A DNA stretch of 64,000 nt, taken from contig CP136067.1 in NCBI GenBank assembly GCA_032622095.1, forward strand, positions 193,652,052 through 193,716,051, written 5' to 3'. Both the position numbers and the translations under genes were made by a program. The notes under the pieces were generated by a model, which was given only the letters and a program-made list of their open reading frames with translations, was not told where the DNA came from and ran no database searches. Source of the stretch: Siphonodentalium dalli. Taxonomy: Eukaryota > Mollusca > Scaphopoda > Gadilida > Siphonodentaliidae. Below, piece after piece: positions 1 through 7,886 of the stretch; within the stretch, counting starts at the first letter, position 1; each line of letters starts with the position of its first letter.

Positions 1-508
1 GTACTAGATATATTGTACACTGATACCTTCCTTACATCTTACATGCGGTGTTCCATGATGTACATGTATTTTGGAGGGCAGGTCGTTGGGTAGTGTATTA
101 CCGCTTTTTCGTGCTCCCGATATTCTCGTCACATTTTTTAGAGTTATCCTTCCTGCAGACATATGACGCAAAAACTAAAACAAATGGTCTCTGAACTCAC
201 AAGTCCACAAAACACGAATGCAAAGATGTTATCATTTGAAATAATGATAGATACATGATGATTCATATGAAGACCTATTGAAATATCACGGTTTAAGCGC
301 AAAATTTGATGTCAAGACTGGTAACTCTAAATACCGGATGGCTGTATTGTTGCAAATGCGGGTCCTCTGATAACTGATAAAATGTCTCATTATCCAAGAA
401 TTAAAGATCAGAAGGTCGGTTTCCCCAGACTAGAATTGAAACACGCCAAACATATGAACAAAATATCAAAAGATTGCACTTTTGTCTGGCCTGTCGTAAT
501 ATATGTAC
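1..508. other. Unique AT-rich sequence, no gene seen
   Basis: No reading frame of note and no match to any repeat family elsewhere in the window. It ends at the TA target of the first family A element. Confidence 0.5.
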
Positions 509-510
509 TA

Positions 511-637
511 CAGTAATGCCATAAATAATCGACTCCTTAACCACAGGAGAATTATGGGTAATTTTTCAGGACTAAATCCTGAAAAGTTACCCATAATTCT
601 GCTGCGGTTAAGGAGTTGATTATTTAGGATATTACTG
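511..637. mobile_element. MITE family A copy 1 (short, palindromic)
   Basis: The left end CAGTAATGCC and the right end ATATTACTG are inverted, flanked by TA on both sides, which fits a Tc1/mariner-type TA target. This copy lacks the GGAAATATGGCTTGTTGCC middle seen in other copies, so the two arms meet directly in a hairpin. At 127 bp it is a deletion derivative of the roughly 210-bp form. It has no coding capacity. Confidence 0.85.
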
Positions 638-704
638 TATGTTGCTAATAGACTCTACTATATATCAAGGAGAAGTCATAACGGCTAAATTCACTTTATA
701 CCAA

Positions 705-1222
705 TTAGTTCATGCCATGAATCTCTACTATGGCTAATGCCCATAGAGATCATATTCCACCAGTACAAACCCTTGGAACTTTTTGAAGTTTTGACAGGGA
801 ACATTATAAAGTTGAAAAAATAACATGGGGTGGGGGGGGGGGGGGGGGGGGGGGGTGGGGAATATATTTATTAGTTATTATCTGTTCCTTGATAATGTAC
901 TTCACCATAGGTGGTCCCAACTAAAAATTTCACAATTTAAGTAACTGTGAGCGATTTTGCTTTGTGTCGCTTATAATTTGGAATTTTGTATTGCGATATC
1001 GGCTCACAAAAGTCACAGAAAAGCATGCAATTTCGAGTTGGGACCTTCATCTACAGTGAAGTACATTATTGAGGAACAGATAATAACTAAGAAATATATT
1101 CCCTGCATTATTTTTTTCAACAGTATATGGTCAAACCTTCAAAAAGTTCCCAGGTTTTTTACTGGTGGAATATGATCTCTGCGGGCCTTTAATAGCCAGA
1201 GTAGAGATTCATGACATGATCT
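705..1222. mobile_element. Family K inverted-repeat element, copy 1
   Basis: The left end (TTCATGCCATGAATCTCTAC, then CATAGAGATCATATTCCACC) is the inverse of the right end (GGTGGAATATGATCTCTGCG to ATTCATGACATGATCT). A second copy lies at 36886-37380 with the same ends and internal sequence. This copy carries a long G run absent from copy 2. The transposon class is not clear, and no transposase is encoded. Confidence 0.75.
832..855 (+). repeat. G homopolymer, 24 bases
   Basis: Uninterrupted G run inside family K copy 1. The other K copy lacks it, so it expanded after the copies separated, unless it is an assembly artefact. Confidence 0.9.
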
Positions 1223-1227
1223 ATATA

Positions 1228-1517
1228 CAGTAATGCCCTAAGTAATCGACTCCTTAACCACAGCAGAATTATGGGTGACTTTTCAGGATTTAGTCGGAAA
1301 TATGGCTTGTTGCCATTCATCGAAAAGCTCTCACTGAGAGCTTTCCGCCATTACTTTTCAGGATTTAGTCGGAAATATGGCTTGTTGCCATTCAATCGGA
1401 AAGCTCTCACTGAGAGCTTTCCGATGAATGGGCAACAAGCCATATTTCCGACTAAATCCTGAAAAGTTACCCTTAATTCTGCTGTGGTTAAGGAGTCGAT
1501 TATTTAGGGCATTACTG
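1228..1517. mobile_element. MITE family A copy 2, with internal duplication
   Basis: Ends CAGTAATGCCCTAAG and GGGCATTACTG are inverted. The left TA is kept and the right one reads CA. The segment TTTTCAGGATTTAGTCGGAA and the following CTCACTGAGAG hairpin tip occur twice, which makes this the longest copy (290 bp). Short frames across it are by-products of the palindrome. Confidence 0.85.
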
Positions 1518-1890
1518 CACCAATATGAAACCTCAACTAGGCTGTCCCTACTATTGGCTATTCTGTACCATGTATGTGATATTCTCTTGACTGACATTTG
1601 AATAATTAATGCATCATTATGAACTTAGGTGTTGTCTATTGTGTTATGACTTGGACATACCAATAGTCAATGACAGCACAACAATGCCACATGTTTTTGT
1701 TGTGTACAAAAGCATCATATTTATCACTTAATTGTTCAAAAGTTCAACAATACAATATTTAACACATTCTCCAGGCTCTTAATTGTTAAATGTTTAAATC
1801 ACTCCTGATTGTTCTCTTGAATCAATGGTTAATTATTCATGGCAACCCAGTGACCCCCACCTTGTAACCTGAATGCACTGACCAATGGTT
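1518..1890. other. Unique sequence before the tandem block
   Basis: AT-rich with several TTAATTA motifs. The last 60 bases (TTAATTATTCATGGCAACCC) resemble the start of the tandem unit that follows, so this may be a decayed extra unit. No gene seen. Confidence 0.45.
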
Positions 1891-1997
1891 AATTAATTAT
1901 TCATGGCACCCTATCATGTAATCTGAATGCAGCAGTTATTTTAAGGGGGTGGGGGGCAGGGTAACACATCATTGTATGTGGAGACTTACACCTCTGG

Positions 1998-2270
1998 TTA
2001 ATCCTTTCCATGAATGGAGCATCCTGAAATTTTGCGAAAACCCCATGCCAATGCATTCTCTTATATATGAGTCTCCCACAGGAAGCTTCACATATATAAG
2101 CGAATACATTGGCCTAACAAGATTTACCTTAACATTCTAAGCCAGTGAATTATCTTATATATGCGAGGCGCCCTATCGCCCCTATGGGAGACTCACATAT
2201 ATGAGAGAATGCACTGGCACAAGATCTTTAGTGCTTCATGACAGCACAGCTCCCATCATGAAAGGGTTAA
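1998..2270 (+). mobile_element. MITE family E copy 1 (TTAA target)
   Basis: Bounded by TTAA, with left end TTAATCCTTTCCATGAATGG and right end CATCATGAAAGGGTTAA as imperfect inverted repeats. It holds two hairpins of the form CATTCTCTTATATATG...CATATATAAGAGAATG separated by TTTACCTTAACATTCTAAGCC. TTAA plus CCCTTT-type ends is typical of piggyBac-type elements. It has no coding capacity. Confidence 0.8.
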
Positions 2271-2326
2271 TTGATTAATTATTCATGACCCCATACCATG
2301 TAACCTGAATGCCACAGTTAGTTTAA

Positions 2327-2346
2327 GGGGGGGGGGGGGGGGGGGG
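2327..2346 (+). repeat. G homopolymer, 20 bases
   Basis: Part of the tandem unit. The equivalent position in the neighbouring units has shorter G-rich runs. Confidence 0.9.
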
Positions 2347-2382
2347 TAACACACCCCTGTATGTGGAGACTTACACCTCTGG

Positions 2383-2618
2383 TTAACCCTTCCATGACTG
2401 GAGCTTCCTGAAATTTTGTGAAAACCCTGTACCCTGTGCCAATGCATTCTCTTATATATGCAAGTAGGGAGCCTCGCATATATAAGAGAATACATTGGCC
2501 TAACAATATTTACTGTGATCTTCTAAGCCAGTGAAGACTCGCATATATGAGAGAATGTACTGGCACAAGATCTTTAATGCTGCACCAGCACAGCTCCCAT
2601 CATGAAAGATTTATTTAA
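2383..2618 (+). mobile_element. MITE family E copy 2
   Basis: TTAACCCTTCCATGACTGG left end and CATCATGAAAGATTTATTTAA right end, with the two hairpins and the shared spacer. The right TTAA end is mutated. Second unit of the tandem block. Confidence 0.78.
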
Positions 2619-2628
2619 TTATTCATGA

Positions 2629-2648
2629 CCCCCCCCCCCCCCCCCCCC
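2629..2648 (+). repeat. C homopolymer, 20 bases
   Basis: Uninterrupted C run at the start of the third tandem unit, between TTCATGA and ACCATGTAATC. Confidence 0.9.
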
Positions 2649-2723
2649 ACCATGTAATCTGAATGCCACAGTTAATTTAAGGGGGGGGAACACATCCCTG
2701 TATGCGGAGACTTGCACCTCTGG

Positions 2724-2983
2724 TTAACCCTACCATGATTGGAGCTTCCTGAAATTTTGTGAAAATCCTGTTCCAATGCATTCTCTTATATATGCGAGTA
2801 GGGAGCCTCACATACATGTATAAGAGAATACATGGGCCTAACAATATTTACCTTGACTGTGTAAGCCAGTGAATTCTCTTATATATGCGAGGCTCCCTAT
2901 GGGAGACTCACATATATAAGAGAATGCACTGGCACAGGATCTTTAATGCTGCACCGGCACAGCTCCCGTCATGAAAGAGTTAA
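2724..2983 (+). mobile_element. MITE family E copy 3
   Basis: TTAACCCTACCATGATTGG left end and GTCATGAAAGAGTTAA right end with both hairpins. Its right TTAA is shared with the start of the family H element that follows. Confidence 0.78.
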
Positions 2984-3830
2984 GTGGTCCTGATAATTTG
3001 CCATGATGTTGGTGGGTCCTGCTGAATTGCTATGATGTTGGTGGGTCCTGCTGGAATTCTATGATGCTGGTGGGGCAAAATGGTGTTAAGAAATAGTACC
3101 ATTATTTTTTCTACATTTGTCATATTTGTGGTGTTTAGGTAATCGGAGCTTGGTAGAGAAAAAGTCAGTGTCTGTGTGAAACATTCAAGAACAAATATTT
3201 AATTTATTTGAATAATGTACTGGCTGGTGTTTGCAAAACGACAAGAATATCTACATGTATCTCGTTTATGACCAGTTAACAACAACAAACACAGCAATTA
3301 TTAAAGTGATATGAAACATTCCAGTAGGGTGATCAAATAGAAATGGAGAATAATCTTAAAGTGATATGAAACATTCCAGTAGGGTGATCAAATAGAAATG
3401 GAGAATAATCTTGCTCAAAGTTATTTTCACGAAAATTAAAAACACACACCTTCATTCTTTATATTAATTAAATGTAATGAGTCTCGATGGCGAAATCATT
3501 TACATTAGTTTAACGCCGATTGTTGCATCCCGAATCGAGATATCAATATTTACAATTGAGCAGAGTTCAGACGATGTTTTCTATGGAGTGGTATGGTCGA
3601 TTTCTTTGAGATTTTCAGCGATTTTAGTAGAATGCTATATTTCCCCAGTTGGCATAGCGCCTCTGTATTAATTTATCAGTTTCCTGCACCCGTACAAGTT
3701 CATAATATGTCTTTAAAATATTTAACAATATGTATTTGACTGTTTTATACACATAGTGGCTTTTTCTTGATTCGCTCTGATCAGTCAGCAGGACCCACTA
3801 GTGCGGTAGCAAAATATCAGAACCACTTAA
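2980..3830. mobile_element. Family H element copy 1 (TTAA ends) with family F inside
   Basis: Left end TTAAGTGGTCCTGATAATTT and right end CAGCAGGACCCACTAG to ATCAGAACCACTTAA are inverted. The left subterminal region repeats GCTATGATGTTGGTGGGTCC. Family F sits inside at 3301-3716. Relatives lie at 36354 and 44164-46246. TTAA at both ends suggests a piggyBac-like or Kolobok-like target choice; I cannot tell which. Confidence 0.7.
3301..3716 (+). mobile_element. MITE family F copy 1, nested in family H
   Basis: TTAA at both ends, starting TTAAAGTGATATGAAACATT and ending ATAATATGTCTTTAA. The first 55 bases are duplicated perfectly in tandem (3301 and 3356), which the other copies do not show. 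Other copies are at 14226, 20823 and 49402. The short open frame inside is not conserved. Confidence 0.72.
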
Positions 3831-3841
3831 CCAGTGTTAAT

Positions 3842-4125
3842 ACAAACACAGAATGGCACATGTGTGTTACTGACATTAGTTTATGACATGAGTGTGATGG
3901 GCCAGTTTAAACACATGTGCCATTCTGTGTTTATTGTATTCCCAGCTGATATCTCCTAACTGATGTTTGGTGATGATATTTTCATGGTATTTATTATCCT
4001 AACTGATGTTTTGTGATGATATTTTCATGGTATTTCTTATCGTGCCATTCTGTATTTATTGCACGCCCAGCTGATATCTCCTAACTGATGTTTGGTGACA
4101 ATATTTTCATGGTATTTCTTATCGT
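3842..4125 (+). repeat. Inverted repeat plus short tandem repeats
   Basis: AACACAGAATGGCACATGTG at 3842-3865 is inverted at 3909-3933. A segment beginning CCTAACTGATGTTTGGTGA with TTTTCATGGTATTT is then repeated at 3955, 3998 and 4080. GTGCCATTCTGTATTTATTG recurs near 4042. No gene is supported. Confidence 0.7.
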
Positions 4126-4479
4126 GTCATTTGTAATGAGGGTTACAAAATTTATTTTGAAATTCCACTTTCATTGAATTTATGAAGTCAACATCGTGTG
4201 ATGTCATTGTCATTCCTTTCCACACATGTTTATGTTTTATGAATCTGAAGCTGTCACACAAAATATTAACAATACAATTTATTTTGTCAGAATGGAAAGG
4301 TTGATGTTGAAAAAGCTATGTTTTCTAAATACTTGGACATTCGTATGTTTGGATTTGATGTTTGTTTCATTATACTTTCAGCGCATTGGTGAAGAAATAG
4401 TTAACATAGTTAAAATAGTTAACATAAACAGCCCACGGTCTGGTCTATGAAGGAACCTTTTCACAAATAAATCCTCATA

Positions 4480-4598
4480 GCCAGTGCATTCTCTTATATA
4501 TGTGGGGCTCCCTCTGGGAGTCTCGCATATATAAAAGAATACACTGGCACTGGATCTTTAATGCTGCACCAGCACAGCTCCTGTCATGAAAGGGTTAA
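4480..4598 (+). mobile_element. MITE family E copy 4, right half only
   Basis: Begins at the second hairpin (CCAGTGCATTCTCTTATATA) and ends CTGTCATGAAAGGGTTAA. The left half is missing. Confidence 0.75.
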
Positions 4599-5271
4599 AA
4601 TACACAATTAGCAACAAGAAAAGACACATTTCTGTTGGTAAATGAGGATTATTGGTGAAAAATATTTTTTCTTGTGACACTTTAGAATCTTGCAGGTTGA
4701 AGATGCCCCAATCGATTATCGACTCTAGATTTGGCTACTCTAGTGTTTTAGATCTTTCATCTTTTTATGTCTTATATATTTTTTGTCTCTCTTATTTATT
4801 TTGCAATTAACTGTTTTTTTAACCATATTGTGTTGAAACAAAACACTATTCATGCAAAAAATATAACGTGATGTGGAATGCCCATTTACAATTGTGGAGA
4901 CTTGTAATCAAGACATTTAATCATCATAAACTGTAATTAAACAGTTACTTGAGCCAGTTAATTAATACAATGATTAGAGACCAACAATCCAGCCGTTATT
5001 ATTAATCATTGAGTTAGGTTTTGTTTTAATTTTAAGACTAGCTCCCAGGGTCTATTCAGTGACCAGTAGGGAGGAATGATTTGTATTTGTCATGCTAAGT
5101 GGCCATTAAATTCTGATTGGTTACACAGGTGTGGGTACCAGATCATTTAACCATATGGCCATTGTGAGGATTGTATCTTATTGGTGGTCCTAGGTGGCTG
5201 TAGATCCCCCCTCTGGCCATATGTTGCTGATATTCCTTACCCAGGAAGGTATTCATTGGAATTAATCCTGT
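4599..5271. other. Unique AT-rich sequence
   Basis: No gene or strong repeat seen. Near 5185-5265 the words GGTGGCTGTAGATCC and TGATATTCCTTACCCAGG resemble segments near 6402-6440 and 6605-6690, which hints at an old local repeat interrupted by later insertions. Confidence 0.45.
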
Positions 5272-5330
5272 AAATAGTGTGTCTGTCATTTGCAGGAAAG
5301 AGGTCCCAAGATAGTCAATTTAGTGAAAAT
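5272..5330 (+). mobile_element. MITE family C left-end fragment
   Basis: GTAAATAGTGTGTCTGTCATTTGCAG followed by a decayed GAGGTCCC...AATTTAGTG matches the first 60 bases of family C. The rest is absent. Confidence 0.6.
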
Positions 5331-5376
5331 ACAGGTCATAGACTGAAAATTTACTGATTAATCAACTAAAACTATG

Positions 5377-5813
5377 CAAGCCTTGAAATAGGGTGTCTGT
5401 CAATTGTAGAATGAGGTCCCCAGAGGGTGAATTTAGTGATGCTATCCCACACGGCTGGCTAGCATCACCAAACTCACCCTCTGGGAACCTCATTCTGATT
5501 AGGCCTCAACTGCTATGGGAGACCAAGATTGATGTTCCCCAGTTGAAGTTGGTGATGTTCACCATTAGTCATCTCGATTATGCATTTAATCTTCTGCAAA
5601 TTAGGGGATATAGAATCTTCTCAGAAGGGAAACAGTAACTAAAAACAATGTTAATGAAACTATAGATATACATCCTAGAAGATGACCCCTAAGCAGGATG
5701 AGGTCCCCAGAGGGTGAATTTGGTGATGCCAGCCTGCTGTGGGGGATAGCATTACTAAATTCACCCTCTAAGGGACCTCATTCTGCAAATGACAGACACT
5801 ATTTGCAGACTTG
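5377..5813. mobile_element. MITE family C copy 1 (long form)
   Basis: Left end CAAGCCTTGAAATAGGGTG, right end CACTATTTGCAGACTTG. Each half contains a hairpin around GAATGAGGTCCCCAGAGGG and GATGCTA, and the halves are separated by about 200 bp including AGTTGAAGTTGGTGATGTTC. The same internal segment occurs in the copies at 29817 and 42285. No clear target duplication remains here. Confidence 0.8.
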
Positions 5814-5880
5814 ATCAGACTTGATGAGAATAAATCACTGATGAATGTACCTCTTCTTGATGTATGTGGTTGTAGATTAC

Positions 5881-6391
5881 TCTTATTTATGTGGGCAGTA
5901 GCCTCTATACGGGCGCCTGTGGCGCATAAGATACTATGGGTGGCGGGATGGGGGGGGGGGGGGTGGCTGGGCTCTCATAATACTCTTATTTATGTGGGCA
6001 GTAGCCTCTATACGGGCGCCTGTGGCGCATAAGATACTATGGGTGGCGGGATGGGGGGGGGGGGGTGGGGGGGCTCTCATAATACTCTTATTTATGTGGG
6101 CAGTAGCCTCTATACGGGCGCCTGTGGCGCATAAGATACTATGGGTGGCGGGATGGGGGGGGGTGGCTGGGCTCTCATAATACTCTTATTTATGTGGGCA
6201 GTAGCCTCTATACGGGCGCCTGTGGCGCATAAGATACTATGGGTGGCGGGATGGGGGGGGTGGCTGGGCTCTCATAATACTCTTATTTATGTGGGCAGTA
6301 GCCTCTATACGGGCGCCTGTGGCGCATAAGATACTATGGGTGGCGGGATGGGGGGGGGGGGGGGGGGGGGGTGGGGGGGCTCTCATAATAC
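5881..6391 (+). repeat. GC-rich tandem repeat, five units of 97-111 bp
   Basis: Units start with TCTTATTTATGTGGGCAGTA at 5881, 5984, 6086, 6184 and 6281. Each contains CTCTATACGGGCGCCTGTGG, AAGATACTATGGGTGGCGGG, a G run and GGCTCTCATAATAC. The units are almost identical except for G-run length, the longest being 22 Gs at 6350-6371. Short frames across it are by-products of the repeat. Confidence 0.92.
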
Positions 6392-6450
6392 TCTTATGGT
6401 TATGGTGCTCATATTCTTTACCCAGGGAGTTATTCTCATGAACTCATATA

Positions 6451-6606
6451 CAGTAATGCCCTAAATAATCGACTCCTTAACCACAGCAGAATTATGGGTA
6501 ACTTTTCTCGGGGAGAGCTTTCCTATGAATGGCAACAAGCCTTATTTCCGACTAAATCCTGAAAAGTTACCCATAATTAAGGAGTCAATTATTAAGGGCA
6601 TTATTG
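6451..6606. mobile_element. MITE family A copy 3, partly deleted
   Basis: TA then CAGTAATGCCCTAAATAATC at the left; GGGCATTATTG then TA at the right. Part of the left arm and part of the right arm are missing, giving 156 bp. Confidence 0.82.
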
Positions 6607-6607
6607 T

Positions 6608-6677
6608 AATTGGTTGGGCTATGTGACTGTAGATTCTACCATATAATTGGTTGGGCTATGTGACTGTAGATTCTACC
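6608..6677 (+). repeat. Two-copy direct repeat, 37-bp period
   Basis: AATTGGTTGGGCTATGTGAC with TGTAGATTCTACC occurs at 6608 and again at 6645, unchanged. It lies directly right of the family A copy. Confidence 0.85.
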
Positions 6678-6690
6678 GGCCATGTATTCC

Positions 6691-7027
6691 TTAACCTCTT
6701 CGCTGCTATGACGTCCGTAACTATTACGGACATAAAATTGCACGCCGTGTGCTATATGGTCCGTAGGTACAACGGACCTTCTTCAGCACACCAGCAGTAG
6801 GCCATTATACAAAACTGGAACTCGGAGATTAGTGCATCGGAATAACTGTATCTCGACGTTTCAAACAGTGTATGATGTTCCACGATTGTGAACGATAATA
6901 GCCTTTCAGCTGAGTCAGTTTTATGGTTCTTGAGACATTCCCGCTATATTTTCCCATTGGAAAATGGCAATAACGTCAACAGCCCAGCACACAACGTCAT
7001 AACGTCATTTAGCAGCGAAGAGGTTAA
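6691..7027. mobile_element. TTAA-flanked inverted-repeat element (family V)
   Basis: Left end TTAACCTCTTCGCTGCTATG with ACGTC; right end ATTTAGCAGCGAAGAGGTTAA is its inverse. TTAA occurs on both sides. Just inside the left end, GTCCGTAA and TTACGGAC form a short perfect hairpin. One copy in this window. The TTAACC end with TTAA flanks fits a piggyBac-type non-autonomous element. No transposase is present. Confidence 0.75.
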
Positions 7028-7120
7028 CCTTTCCCTGACTGCAGCTTCTTGCAATCTTGCGAAAACCCTATGCCAATTCTTTCCCTTATATTTGCGAGTC
7101 TCCCATAGTGAACCTCATAT
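7024..7120 (+). mobile_element. MITE family E copy 5, left part only
   Basis: TTAACCTTTCCCTGACTGCAG, then CTTGCGAAAACCCTATGCC and half of the first hairpin. It shares its TTAA with the family V element on the left and stops where the palindromic element S begins. Confidence 0.65.
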
Positions 7121-7886
7121 ATACACGGTGGGGAATCACATGGTTTTGAGTTGGTGAGTACCATGTATTCAAAATGGCAGAGGCGTTCACAAACACGACC
7201 AGAAACGATGAAAAGGTAATAAACTAGGATTATGATATATTACATAGTATTTTGGCAGCTACGAGCATATGCTATACTATATTTCAAACAAGCTGATACC
7301 TCATTTGTGTCCATACTCACAGTTATTTGTTCTAACATTCTGACCAAAGTTGTCAGTCAAAGGATTCTCCTAGATGTATGGACTTGTGTATTCCGCGAAC
7401 CTCCGCCTGACAACTTTGGTCAGTATGTTATAGAAAACCACTGAGCATTTCCGAACAAATAAGGTATCAACTTGTTTGAAAAATAAACAAGCGCATCAAG
7501 CACATGCTGGTAACATTCAAAATGCTATGTTTTATGTCAGTTCCTCATATATTATGTTTTGTAGCGTTTGGACATTTGGAATGCATGCAAGCCTTGAAAT
7601 AAGGTGTCTGTCATTTGCAGAATGAGGTCCCCAGAGGGTGAATTTAGTGATGCTACCCCGCATAGCGGGCTAGCATCACCAAATTCACCCTCTGGGGACC
7701 TCATTCTGCTTACACGTACCGCAGCAGAATGAGGTTCCCAGAGGGTGAGTTTGGTGATGCTAGCCCACTATGCGGGGTAGCATCACTAAATTCACCCTCT
7801 GGGGACCTCATTCTGCAAATGACAGACATGCTATTTCAAGGCTTGAATGCGTGGTACTCACCAACCTTGACACCACATGATTCTCC
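7120..7886. mobile_element. Large palindromic element S, split by a family C insertion
   Basis: GGGGAATCACATGG and GTTGGTGAGTACCA at 7130-7163 are inverted at 7852-7886 (TGGTACTCACCAACC, CCACATGATTCTCC). Near the centre, CAAACAAGCTGATACC and CTGACCAAAGTTGTCAG at 7287-7355 are inverted at 7409-7486. If the family C copy at 7588-7845 is removed, the two arms are about equal in length. The frame inside is non-coding. The right tip merges with the satellite. Confidence 0.65.
7588..7845. mobile_element. MITE family C copy 2, with 8-bp target duplication
   Basis: CAAGCCTTGAAATAAGGTG at the left and GACATGCTATTTCAAGGCTTG at the right. Flanks are AATGCATG (7580-7587) and AATGCGTG (7846-7853), an 8-bp target duplication with one change. 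Two hairpins with tips CGCATAGCGGG and CCACTATGCGGGG. The end sequence and 8-bp duplication support a hAT-type MITE. Inserted in the right arm of element S. Confidence 0.88.

Larger units (their letters stand above)
1891..2983 (+). repeat. Three-unit tandem block (about 340-380 bp per unit)
   Basis: Units start near 1891, 2272 and 2612 with TTAATTATTCATG. Each then has an 'ATGTAATCTGAATGC' segment, a G-rich run, 'TGTGGAGACTTACACCTCTGG', and a family E hairpin element. The whole block, MITE included, was duplicated after the MITE inserted, because the E copies occupy the same position in every unit. Confidence 0.8.

Noticed and set aside
1358-1597. Frames through family A palindromes (also near 10675, 41770, 43314, 57062)
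   Set aside because: They translate the same palindromic MITE and include both arms; there is no independent evidence for coding.
2160-2230. Hairpins followed by T-rich sequence as transcription terminators
   Set aside because: They are MITE hairpins in a eukaryotic genome; intrinsic terminators of the bacterial kind do not apply.
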